Assembly: GCF_001665785.1 (NCBI RefSeq)
Contig: NZ_LZSO01000050.1
Coordinates: 62,001 to 126,000 of the forward strand
Source: Mycolicibacterium peregrinum
GTDB taxonomy: Bacteria > Actinomycetota > Actinomycetes > Mycobacteriales > Mycobacteriaceae
Length of the DNA: 64,000 bases
Direction: 5' to 3'
The notes under the pieces were generated by a model. That model ran no database searches. It was given only the letters and a program-made list of their open reading frames with translations, and was not told where the DNA came from. The stretch's first letter is position 1. Each line of letters starts with the position of its first letter. Position numbers and translations under genes: made by a program. Shown one piece after another: positions 33,026 through 40,313 of this stretch.

Positions 33026-33937
33026 GTGGGGGATTTTGGCGTGGGAGACCTCGTCGTGGCGACCGAGGCGCTCGCCGCCGGGACTCTCACTCGACATGCG
33101 TTGCGGACGCAGTATCGCAAGCTTCATAAAAACGTCTATATACCAAGGGATTTCACCCTCGACGCGTACACCCGAGCCCGGGCCGCGTGGCTGTGGTCGC
33201 GGCGCTGCGCCACGCTCTCCGGCTACTCAGCGGCGGCGGTCCTGGGAAGCAAGTGGGTTCCCGAGAAGTCGCCGGCCGAACTGACCCGCTTCCGGCACCC
33301 GGCCCCGCCGGGCATTCTGATCCACACTGGCGTCATCGCCGACGACGAGGTCACCGTGGTCGGTGACATGACCTGCACCACCATCGCCCGCACCTGTTAC
33401 GACATGGGGCGATTCCAACCACTCGACACCGCGATCATCAGGATCGATGCTCTGCTCAACAGCACCCGCGGGGCCATCGCCGCCGTCTCCGCGATTGCCG
33501 AGCGCTATCCGGGCGCGAGGCGCATTCGCCGGCTCCGCCAAGCGCTGGATCTGGCCGACGCCGGCGCCGAATCTCCGCAGGAGACCAGGCTGCGCTTGCT
33601 GCTCGTACGCGGCGGACTGCCGCGCCCGGTCACCCAGATCCCGGTGGCAGATGAGTCAGGACGGGTGCGTCGCCGGATCGACATGGGCTGGCCGGAGTGG
33701 CTGGTGGGCATCGAGTACGACGGGGACCAGCACTGGACCACCCCCGAGGCCCAGGAGAACGACATCGTCAGGTTGGAATTCCTGGCGTCCAGAGGCTGGA
33801 CGATCGTGCGCGTGAGTGCCCGTCAACTGGAATATCGCGGGCCCGAGGTGGTCGCCCGCGCCTGGGCGGCGTTGCGCGGGACGGGCTATACACCCTACAA
33901 ATGCGCCGAGACTACGGGTTTTGACGCGAAATCATAG
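33026..33937 (+). CDS. DUF559 / AbiEi-like protein with PD-(D/E)XK-type nuclease domain
   Basis: A 303-residue protein. The N-terminal half resembles the AbiEi-type winged-helix region found in many actinobacterial proteins: LVVATEALAAGTLTRHALRTQYRKLHKNVYIPRD, then SGYSAAAVLGSKW. The C-terminal ~110 residues look like DUF559, a Vsr-related PD-(D/E)XK fold: RRIDMGWPEWLVGIEYDGDQHWTTPEAQENDIVRLEFLASRGWTIVRVSARQL, with candidate catalytic D/E in the MGWPE and EYDGDQH strands. Start is GTG 33026 or GTG 33041. The 3' end lies within the right 63-bp palindrome. I recall no counterpart between these neighbours in M. tuberculosis. Confidence 0.7.
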   Translation: MGDFGVGDLVVATEALAAGTLTRHALRTQYRKLHKNVYIPRDFTLDAYTRARAAWLWSRRCATLSGYSAAAVLGSKWVPEKSPAELTRFRHPAPPGILIHTGVIADDEVTVVGDMTCTTIARTCYDMGRFQPLDTAIIRIDALLNSTRGAIAAVSAIAERYPGARRIRRLRQALDLADAGAESPQETRLRLLLVRGGLPRPVTQIPVADESGRVRRRIDMGWPEWLVGIEYDGDQHWTTPEAQENDIVRLEFLASRGWTIVRVSARQLEYRGPEVVARAWAALRGTGYTPYKCAETTGFDAKS

Positions 33938-33966
33938 AAATCGCACCAGAAACCGTAGTCTCGGCG
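33904..33966. repeat. 63-bp palindrome, right copy flanking DUF559 gene
   Basis: CGCCGAGACTACGG at the left end and CCGTAGTCTCGGCG at the right end form a perfect 14-bp terminal inverted pair, with partial pairing inward (ACGCGAAATC / GATTTCTATG region). It overlaps the last 34 bases of the DUF559 gene and lies between two convergent genes. In reverse complement it aligns end to end with the palindrome at 32921-32983. Confidence 0.9.
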
Positions 33967-33979
33967 AAAGTGAAAGAAC

Positions 33980-34855
33980 CTACTTGACCAGCGTGAACTG
34001 GCCGATGTTGGTGATGCCGCGACGGAAGAAGTCGGCGCAACCGGTCAGGTACTTCATGAATCGGTCGTACACTTCCTGGCCCTGCAGGGCGATGGCCTCG
34101 TCCTTCTTGGCCTCCAGGTTGGCCGCCCACATGTCCAGCGTGCGCGCGTAGTGCGGACGCAGCAGGTGGATGCGCTCCAGCTTGAAGCCCGAGCCGTCGG
34201 CGAGCTTCTCGATGTCCTCGACCGCAGGCAGCTGCCCACCGGGGAAGATCTCCTCACCGATGAACTTCATGAACTTCAGGTCGCTGATCGTCAGCTTGAT
34301 GTTGTTCTCACGGAAGAACTGCTGGGTGTGCGCCAGGATCGTGTGCAGCAGCATGCGGCCGCCATTGTCCGGCAGGATGCTGTAGGCCCGCTCGAAGAAG
34401 ATCGGGTAGCGCTCCTGCTTGAACGCCTCGAATGCGCCGATCGAGACGATGCGGTCGACGGGCTCGTTGAACTCTTCCCAGCCCTGCAACCGGATCTCGA
34501 CGTTGCGGTTGGTGTCGACCTTGGCCAGCCGCTTGCGGGCATAGTCCGACTGTTCCTTGCTCAGCGTGATCCCGATGACGTTGACGTCGTGGTTGATCAG
34601 CGCACGCTCCAGGCAACCGCCCCAGCCGCAGCCGATGTCGAGCAGCGTCATACCCGGCTTGAGGTCGAGCTTGCCCAGCGCGAGGTCGAACTTGGCGTTC
34701 TGCGATTCCTCGAGGTTCATGTCCTCGCGCTCGTAGTAACCGCAGGTGTAGCCCATGGTCGGCCCGAGGAAGAGAGCGTAGAACTCATTCGAGATGTCGT
34801 AGATCGACTGCGACTCCTCGTAGTACGGAGCAAGATCGGACTCGACGTTAGACAT
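33980..34855 (-). CDS. umaA: mycolic acid methyltransferase/cyclopropane synthase-family protein UmaA
   Basis: A 291-residue SAM methyltransferase of the mycolic-acid family: YYEESQSIYDISNEFYALFLGPTM at the N-terminus, SAM motif LLDIGCGWGGCLERAL, VIGITLSKEQ, IVSIGAFEAF (where cyclopropane synthases usually have EHFG), MKFIGEEIFPGGQLPAVEDI and the ending YLTGCADFFRRGITNIGQFTLVK. The AFEAF residues and position next to fadB2 match M. tuberculosis UmaA rather than PcaA. UmaA's in vivo substrate is debated. It is 152 bp downstream of fadB2; pcaA, adjacent to umaA in M. tuberculosis, is not found here. Confidence 0.85.
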   Translation of the reverse strand: MSNVESDLAPYYEESQSIYDISNEFYALFLGPTMGYTCGYYEREDMNLEESQNAKFDLALGKLDLKPGMTLLDIGCGWGGCLERALINHDVNVIGITLSKEQSDYARKRLAKVDTNRNVEIRLQGWEEFNEPVDRIVSIGAFEAFKQERYPIFFERAYSILPDNGGRMLLHTILAHTQQFFRENNIKLTISDLKFMKFIGEEIFPGGQLPAVEDIEKLADGSGFKLERIHLLRPHYARTLDMWAANLEAKKDEAIALQGQEVYDRFMKYLTGCADFFRRGITNIGQFTLVK

Positions 34856-35007
34856 GCGAAAAATTACCTCTTTGCGTTTCTGCTGCTGACGACCAATGGT
34901 TTAGGGGCCGACACATGTTTTACATGCAGACTCTATAGAGCGAGCCAGCAGGGCCCTACCATGGGTAGACTAGCTAAGCCTCGGCCATAGTGCCAGCGCC
35001 GTCTTTC

Positions 35008-35868
35008 TCAGTACTTGTAGAAGCCCTGGCCCGATTTTTTGCCCAGCTGTCCTGCCTCCACCATGCGCAACAGCAGCGGCGGCGCGGCGTACAAAGGCTC
35101 TTTGAACTCGTCAAACATCTTATCGGCGATGAGCTTGAGGGTGTCCAATCCGACCAGATCGGACAGGCGCAGCGGCCCCATCGGGTGGGACAACCCCGCC
35201 ACCACTGCCTTGTCGACATCGTCAATTGTGGCAAAGCCACCTTCGACCATCCGGACCGCCGCCAAGAGATACGGCACCAGCAACGCGTTGACGACGAAAC
35301 CGGACCGGTCCGAACAACGGACAACCTGTTTTCCGAGAACCGTGCTGGCGAAGTCCTCGACCCGCGCGGCTGCGGCATCGGCGGTCACCAGAGTGCTCAC
35401 CAATTCGACCAACGGCAACACCGGAACTGGGTTGAAGAAGTGCAGGCCCAAGACCCTGGCAGGATTCTGGGTAGCTGCCGCGAGTTTCATGATCGGAATG
35501 CTCGAGGTGTTGGAGGCGAGCACCGCGTCGGGGTCGGTGATCACGCGATCCAGGTCGGCGAAGATCTTTGCCTTGACGTTCTCGTCCTCGATCACGGCCT
35601 CGATGACCAGTTGCCGGTCGGCCAGGTCGTCGATGGTGGTGGTGAAATTCAGCTTGCCCAGCGCGGCGTCCTTCTCCCGCTCCGTGACCTTGCCCGCGCT
35701 CACCGCACGTTCCAACGATTTGGTGATGCGGTTGCGGCCGGCGGTGACCAGTGCGTCGGTGGTCTCGAACACCAGCACGTCCACACCGGCACGGGCGGAC
35801 ACCTCGGCGATACCCGCGCCCATCTGGCCGGCACCGATCACACCTACACGTTCAATTTGATTGCTCAC
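35008..35868 (-). CDS. fadB2: 3-hydroxybutyryl-CoA dehydrogenase FadB2
   Basis: A 286-residue single-domain 3-hydroxyacyl-CoA dehydrogenase. The NAD(P)-binding motif VGVIGAGQMGAGIAEVSA begins at residue 8; the catalytic His-Glu region is GLHFFNPVPVLPLVELV; VNALLVPYLLAAVRMVEGGFATIDDVDKAV and MGPLRLSDLVGLDTL complete the family pattern. It oxidises (S)-3-hydroxybutyryl-CoA to acetoacetyl-CoA or runs in reverse. It follows icl1 on the same strand, separated by a hairpin and a tandem repeat. Confidence 0.92.
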   Translation of the reverse strand: MSNQIERVGVIGAGQMGAGIAEVSARAGVDVLVFETTDALVTAGRNRITKSLERAVSAGKVTEREKDAALGKLNFTTTIDDLADRQLVIEAVIEDENVKAKIFADLDRVITDPDAVLASNTSSIPIMKLAAATQNPARVLGLHFFNPVPVLPLVELVSTLVTADAAAARVEDFASTVLGKQVVRCSDRSGFVVNALLVPYLLAAVRMVEGGFATIDDVDKAVVAGLSHPMGPLRLSDLVGLDTLKLIADKMFDEFKEPLYAAPPLLLRMVEAGQLGKKSGQGFYKY

Positions 35869-35900
35869 GACTTCACTTTCTCAATACGCGGACATGCGAC

Positions 35901-35931
35901 AGGCCCCGCCCAAGAATTCTGAGCGGGGCCT
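35901..35931 (-). terminator. hairpin between icl1 and fadB2
   Basis: AGGCCCCGC and GCGGGGCCT form a perfect 9-bp GC-rich stem with a 13-base loop containing GAATTC. It lies upstream of fadB2 and downstream of icl1 on the leftward strand. No U tract follows, so it may be an intrinsic mycobacterial-type terminator or attenuator that separates icl1 expression from fadB2. Confidence 0.6.
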
Positions 35932-35954
35932 GCGCTGTCAAGCCGCTGGATTTA

Positions 35955-36062
35955 GTGGCTCAGGCTATTCGGTTCCACTTCGCAAGCTCAGTGGCTCCGG
36001 CGTTTCGGTTCCACTTCGCAAGTTCAGTGGCTCCGGCTTTTCGGTTCCACTTCGCAAGCTCA
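35955..36062. repeat. 36-bp tandem repeat, 3 copies, starting at the icl1 stop codon
   Basis: Three 36-bp units occupy 35955-35990, 35991-36026 and 36027-36062, differing at a few bases. On the icl1 strand each unit reads ACTGAGCTTGCGAAGTGG and then AACCGAAAAGCCGGAGCC; the unit next to icl1 includes its TGA stop. GTTCCACT and AGTGGAAC within and at the edge of the array can pair across about 10 bases. The period is a multiple of three, and read through the stop the units would encode TELAKWNRKAGA repeats. Confidence 0.92.
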
Positions 36063-37346
36063 GTGGAACTGGCCCTCTTCGGTGGAACCGGCCAGCGCGG
36101 TGGTCGAGCTGTTCGGGTCAACCGTGGTGGCGATGCGGTCGAAGTAGCCGGCGCCAACCTCACGCTGGTGCTTGGTGGCGGTGTAACCGCGCTCCTCGGC
36201 GGCGAACTCGCGCTCCTGCAGCTCGACGTAGGCCTTCATCTGCTCGCGGGCGTAGCCGTGGGCCAGGTCGAACATCGAGTAGTTGAGGGCGTGGAAGCCG
36301 GCCAGCGTGATGAACTGGAACTTGAAGCCCATCGCGCCCAGCTCGCGCTGGAACTTGGCGATGGTGTCGTCGTCCAGGTGCTGCTTCCAGTTGAACGACG
36401 GCGAGCAGTTGTAGGACAGCATCTGGTCGGGGAACTCGCTCTTGACGCCCTCGGCGAACTTCTTGGCCAGCTCCAGGTCCGGGGTGCCGGTCTCCATCCA
36501 GATCAGGTCCGCGTACGGCGCGTAGGCCTTGGCGCGGGCGATGCACGGCTCCAGACCGTTCTGCACCCGGTAGAAGCCCTCGTTGGTGCGCTCACCGGTG
36601 ATGAACGGGCGGTCGCGCTCGTCCACATCGGAGGTGATCAGGGTGGCGGCCTCGGCGTCGGTGCGCGCGATGACCAGGGTGGGCACGTCGGCGACGTCGG
36701 CAGCCAGGCGGGCCGAGGTCAGGGTGCGGATGTGCTGCTGGGTGGGGATCAGCACCTTGCCACCGAGGTGGCCACACTTCTTCTCCGAGGCCAGCTGGTC
36801 TTCCCAGTGCGAACCTGCAACACCGGCGGCGATCATGGCCTTCTGGAGCTCGTAGACGTTGAGCGCACCACCGAAGCCGGCCTCACCGTCGGCGACGATC
36901 GGGGCGAGCCAGTTCTCGACCGAGGTGTCGCCCTCGACCTTGGCGATCTGGTCGGCGCGCATCAGAGCGTTGTTGATGCGGCGGACGACCTGCGGCACCG
37001 AGTTGGCCGGGTAGAGGCTCTGGTCGGGGTAGGTGTGGCCGGACAGGTTGGCGTCACCGGCGACCTGCCACCCGGACAGGTAGATGGCCTTCAGACCGGC
37101 GCGGACCTGCTGCACGGCCTGGTTACCGGTCAGCGCGCCGAGCGCGTTGACGAAGTCCATGTCGTGGAGCTGCTCCCACAGCACCTCGGCGCCGCGGCGG
37201 GCGAGGGTGTTCTCCTCGACGACCGAACCCTGCAGGGCAACCACGTCGGCCGGGGTGTAGGTACGGGTGATGCCCTTCCAGCGGGGGTTGTGATCCCAGT
37301 CGTGCTGGATCTGTTCCGGTGACTTGGGGGTGCCCACGGTCGACAT
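36060..37346 (-). CDS. icl1: isocitrate lyase Icl1
   Basis: A 428-residue isocitrate lyase. The catalytic motif KKCGHLGGK is at residues 189-197 with Cys191, matching the numbering I recall for M. tuberculosis ICL1; other landmarks are GLKAIYLSGWQVAGD, VADGEAGFGG (metal site) and IARTDAEAATLITSD. It splits isocitrate to succinate and glyoxylate in the glyoxylate shunt and also serves the methylcitrate cycle in mycobacteria. Candidate RamB sites lie upstream, and ramB itself is 1.2 kb away. The gene ends against the 36-bp tandem repeat. Confidence 0.97.
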   Translation of the reverse strand: MSTVGTPKSPEQIQHDWDHNPRWKGITRTYTPADVVALQGSVVEENTLARRGAEVLWEQLHDMDFVNALGALTGNQAVQQVRAGLKAIYLSGWQVAGDANLSGHTYPDQSLYPANSVPQVVRRINNALMRADQIAKVEGDTSVENWLAPIVADGEAGFGGALNVYELQKAMIAAGVAGSHWEDQLASEKKCGHLGGKVLIPTQQHIRTLTSARLAADVADVPTLVIARTDAEAATLITSDVDERDRPFITGERTNEGFYRVQNGLEPCIARAKAYAPYADLIWMETGTPDLELAKKFAEGVKSEFPDQMLSYNCSPSFNWKQHLDDDTIAKFQRELGAMGFKFQFITLAGFHALNYSMFDLAHGYAREQMKAYVELQEREFAAEERGYTATKHQREVGAGYFDRIATTVDPNSSTTALAGSTEEGQFH

Positions 37347-37470
37347 AGGACTGCTCCTTCGGTTTTTGGTTCGACCACCGCGGTTTCTTGCTAACGCCGC
37401 AGCAGCTTCACTGGTGTGCTAATCCGAAGATGTCATAACCCATATCCGCAGGTCCACCTGTTTCAGTTGC

Positions 37471-37513
37471 CAACTTTCGCCAAAGCGCTTAGTTAACTTG
37501 CAAAGGTTGCGAA
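37471..37513. promoter_or_regulatory. candidate RamB operators upstream of icl1
   Basis: Two sites resemble the corynebacterial RamB motif (A/G)AACTTTGCAAA: AACTTTCGCCAAAG at 37472-37485, and, on the other strand, CAACCTTTGCAAGTT at about 37494-37508. RamB represses icl1 in M. tuberculosis and binds such sites. The match is by eye and the exact binding positions are inferred. Confidence 0.45.
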
Positions 37514-37540
37514 GAAATATGATGGCTGTACCGGTTCAGA

Positions 37541-37587
37541 AGCTACCGACGGGTAGCTCAAAGGTGCAGGTCAGTACGCTCGTACTG
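37541..37587. terminator. two short hairpins downstream of the acyl-ACP thioesterase gene
   Basis: AGCTACC (37541-37547) pairs with GGTAGCT (37552-37558), and CAGTACG (37572-37578) pairs with CGTACTG (37581-37587). Both lie within 62 bp past the thioesterase stop on the leftward strand and before the icl1 promoter. They could form a weak terminator pair or operators. Confidence 0.35.
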
Positions 37588-37602
37588 TTAAACCGGCAGG
37601 GG

Positions 37603-38424
37603 TCAGAGCGAGAACAGTGAAGCGATCGCTTTTGTCTCGTCGCCGACGGCATATGTGAGCGTTCTAACAGTGCGATCGGAGAGCTCTTCGCCGAATTTGT
37701 CAGTCGATCCGGCCGGGTGAACGTGCGACAGGATCTCGAGTTTCTCGCCGAGCGCCACTGCGGCGTCGTGTTCGATGGTCACCCGCAGCGGCTTCTCCAG
37801 CAGCTCGGGATGGGAGTACAGGTAGTCCTCGATCACCGTCCAGTAGACCGAGTTGTTCATGTGATCGAACAGGTCGATGTCGGACACCCGCACCGGGTAT
37901 TCACGGACTTCCGCGGCATCCTCACGACTGCCGGCCTTCAGGTAGGACTTCCAGCGCAACCTGGCCTCGTCGGTGGTGCGGCGCAGGCCTGAGAGGAAGT
38001 CGTCGGAGATACGGGCCGGCCCCTGCGTCTCCCGATTGATGTTGATCCAGAACGCCTCGGATTCCATGAGCCCGCCCTTGCGGCCGTCGATACGCACCCG
38101 CATCTCGCACCACCGGTTCGACGTTCCCGAACACCACCGCCGCATCCGCAGCAAGTCCTGGAACTCGATCGGCTTGATCAGGTCGATCATCGTGCGCCGC
38201 ACGATCCACAACGGATGGGTCTCTTCGAAGCCGAGTTCGCGGAGATGGTCGGAGCCGATGTCCTGGATGTGTCGGGCGGCGGCGTCGAACCGCAACCGTC
38301 CGGCCCGGTCGATATCGCCGACCCGCAGAGGCCATTCGCGGTCGAAGACGTCGGGATGGGGATCGGGCACCGGCATCATCACCTTGTTGAGCCCGGTGGT
38401 CGAAGTTTGCGCGGTTCCCGTCAT
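37603..38424 (-). CDS. acyl-ACP thioesterase (Rv0466-like)
   Basis: A 273-residue double hot-dog protein of the FatA/FatB-type acyl-ACP thioesterase family. Repeat 1 starts VFDREWPLRVGDIDRAGRLRFDAAARHIQDIGSDHLRELG; repeat 2 has REYPVRVSDIDLFDHMNNSVYWTVIEDYL, where the D-x-N-x-H-x-N-N-type residues form the active-site region. It likely releases fatty acids from ACP. ATG at 38424 is used because GGGAG lies about 7 bp upstream; a nearby ATG at 38430 is too close to it. It is divergent from ramB. Confidence 0.85.
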   Translation of the reverse strand: MTGTAQTSTTGLNKVMMPVPDPHPDVFDREWPLRVGDIDRAGRLRFDAAARHIQDIGSDHLRELGFEETHPLWIVRRTMIDLIKPIEFQDLLRMRRWCSGTSNRWCEMRVRIDGRKGGLMESEAFWININRETQGPARISDDFLSGLRRTTDEARLRWKSYLKAGSREDAAEVREYPVRVSDIDLFDHMNNSVYWTVIEDYLYSHPELLEKPLRVTIEHDAAVALGEKLEILSHVHPAGSTDKFGEELSDRTVRTLTYAVGDETKAIASLFSL

Positions 38425-38501
38425 GGTCATCTCCCAGTCACTGTCGCCTGAGCCGATCATGCCAGGCAGGCCGATACTGCCAGTAGAGCCTGAACTGCCA
38501 A

Positions 38502-38513
38502 GAATGCAAAGGT
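38502..38513. promoter_or_regulatory. candidate RamB site in the ramB/thioesterase promoter region
   Basis: In the 119-bp divergent spacer, GAATGCAAAGGTC (reverse GACCTTTGCATTC) resembles half of the (A/G)AACTTTGCAAA RamB motif. RamB autoregulates in corynebacteria and M. tuberculosis, so an operator here is expected. The identification is by eye. Confidence 0.35.
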
Positions 38514-38543
38514 CACCTTCACACCCTTGTTAGGCTATTTGAC

Positions 38544-39959
38544 GTGGCAAAAACGTTCGTCGGGTCGCGGGTGCGACAACTTCGGAGCGAGCGTGGATTC
38601 AGCCAGGCCGCGCTGGCTCAGATGCTGGAGATCTCCCCCAGCTACCTCAACCAGATCGAGCACGACGTCCGGCCGCTCACCGTGGCGGTGCTGCTCCGTA
38701 TCACCGAGGTGTTCGGGGTGGACGCGACGTTCTTCGCCTCCCACGACGACACCCGGTTGGTCGCCGAGATGCGCGAGGTGGCGATGGACCGCGACCTCGG
38801 CGCCGACATGGATGTCGCCGAAGTCGCCGACATGGTGGCGTCGTATCCGAATTTCGCCCGCGCCATGGTGAACCTGCACCGTCGGTACCGGCTCACCACC
38901 ACCCAGTTGGCCGCCGCCACCGAAGACCGGTACTCCGACGGCAGCGGTAGCGGGTCGATCACCATGCCGCACGAAGAAGTTCGCGACTACTTCTACCAAC
39001 GGCAGAACTATCTGCACGAACTCGATACCGCCGCCGAGGATCTGACCGCCAAGATCCGGATGCACCGCGGTGACCTGGCCGGCGAGCTGGCCAACCGGCT
39101 GACCACCGAGCACGGGGTCCGTATCGTGCGACGCATCGATCTGGGCGACACGGTGCTGCACCGCTATGACCCGGCGACCAAGACCCTGGAGATGGGCAAT
39201 CACCTCTCCCGCGGCCAGCAGGTGTTCAAGATGGCGGCCGAACTGGCCTTCCTCGAGTTCGACCAACTCATCGACAAGATGGTCGACGAAGGCATGTTCA
39301 CCAGCGACGAATCCCGCACCCTGGCCCGGCTCGGGCTGGCCAACTACTTCGCCGCGGCGACCGTGCTCCCCTACCGCCAATTCCACGATGTTGCCGAGAA
39401 TTTCCGCTACGACGTGGAGCGCCTGTCGGCGTTCTACTCGGTGAGCTACGAGACCATCGCGCACCGGCTCTCCACGCTGCAGCGTCCGTCGATGCGCGGC
39501 GTGCCGTTCTCGTTCGTCAGGGTCGATCGCGCCGGAAACATGTCAAAACGCCAGTCCGCCACCGGCTTTCACTTCTCCTCCTCGGGCGGCACCTGCCCAC
39601 TGTGGAATGTGTACGAAACCTTCACCAACCCGGGCAAGATCCAGGTGCAGATCGCCCAGATGCCCGACGGCCGCAACTACTTGTGGGTGGCCCGCACCGT
39701 GGAGCGCCGCGCCTCGCGCTACGGGCAGCCCGGCAAGACCTTCGCTATCGGGCTGGGATGCGAACTGCGCCATGCCCATCGGCTGGTGTACTCCGAAGGC
39801 CTGGACCTCTCCGGCGAGGTCGCCACCCCCATCGGGTCGGGTTGCCGGGTGTGCGAACGTGACAACTGCCCGCAACGTGCGTTCCCGGCGCTCGGCAAGG
39901 CCCTCGATCTCAACGAGCACCGCTCGACGGTGTCGCCGTACTTGGTGCGTGAGCCGTAG
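38544..39959 (+). CDS. ramB: acetate metabolism regulator RamB
   Basis: A 471-residue regulator of the RamB/short-chain fatty acyl regulator family. The N-terminal XRE HTH (residues about 8-62) reads RQLRSERGFSQAALAQMLEISPSYLNQIEHDVRPLTVAVLLRI. The central IrrE/ImmA-like domain contains ELAFLEFDQLIDKMVDEG, in which the zinc HEXXH motif is not present. The C-terminal DUF2083 domain has conserved cysteines (GCRVCERDNCPQRAFP). RamB controls icl1 and other glyoxylate-shunt and acetate genes. Start is GTG 38544, giving MAKTFVGSRVRQLR as in orthologues. Confidence 0.93.
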   Translation: MAKTFVGSRVRQLRSERGFSQAALAQMLEISPSYLNQIEHDVRPLTVAVLLRITEVFGVDATFFASHDDTRLVAEMREVAMDRDLGADMDVAEVADMVASYPNFARAMVNLHRRYRLTTTQLAAATEDRYSDGSGSGSITMPHEEVRDYFYQRQNYLHELDTAAEDLTAKIRMHRGDLAGELANRLTTEHGVRIVRRIDLGDTVLHRYDPATKTLEMGNHLSRGQQVFKMAAELAFLEFDQLIDKMVDEGMFTSDESRTLARLGLANYFAAATVLPYRQFHDVAENFRYDVERLSAFYSVSYETIAHRLSTLQRPSMRGVPFSFVRVDRAGNMSKRQSATGFHFSSSGGTCPLWNVYETFTNPGKIQVQIAQMPDGRNYLWVARTVERRASRYGQPGKTFAIGLGCELRHAHRLVYSEGLDLSGEVATPIGSGCRVCERDNCPQRAFPALGKALDLNEHRSTVSPYLVREP

Positions 39960-40005
39960 CGAGTTGGCGCTCTAGACGGTCCGAGAGGAGCCATAAACTT
40001 GAGAA

Positions 40006-40302
40006 ATGACTGGGCCGAAGCTCGAGGTCGATACCGCTGAACTGACGGCACTCGCCGGGCAGTTTTATGACCTCGGCAAACAGCTGCAAGGTGCGGTAAC
40101 TGCAATGGAGCCTGGACCTGACTTCCAGCCGAGTTCCGCTGCAGTGACCGAACTGGCGGCCAGCGCAGACCACGTGACGAAGGTCGCCGGATTCCGGCTG
40201 AGCGGATACGGGGGAAGCCTGACCCGCGCCGCCAACGCATACGACTCCACCGATACATCGACCGCTGACAAGGTGGCAGGCACCATGAGACCGGGCGGGT
40301 AG
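40006..40302 (+). CDS. EspC-like type VII secretion protein (DUF2580-type)
   Basis: A 98-residue helical-hairpin protein: LEVDTAELTALAGQFYDLGKQLQGAV forms helix 1, then DFQPSSAAVTELAASADHVTKVAGFRLSGYGGSLTRAANAYDSTD forms helix 2. The Y79-D-S-T-D83 segment fits the YxxxD/E general secretion signal of mycobacterial type VII substrates. Members of this family (EspC, DUF2580) pair with larger partners for ESX export. It lies 11 bp before a WXG-headed 499-residue gene, its likely partner. I recall no homologue at this position in M. tuberculosis. Confidence 0.75.
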   Translation: MTGPKLEVDTAELTALAGQFYDLGKQLQGAVTAMEPGPDFQPSSAAVTELAASADHVTKVAGFRLSGYGGSLTRAANAYDSTDTSTADKVAGTMRPGG

Positions 40303-40313
40303 CGGGCCCAATC

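Noticed and set aside
35955..36062. The 36-bp array as a CRISPR
   Set aside because: Units are contiguous with no unique spacers and no cas genes are present.
35751..37322. A 523-codon rightward open frame opposite icl1 and the 36-bp repeat
   Set aside because: Icl1 on the other strand is unambiguous; the antisense product is low-complexity and starts in fadB2 antisense.
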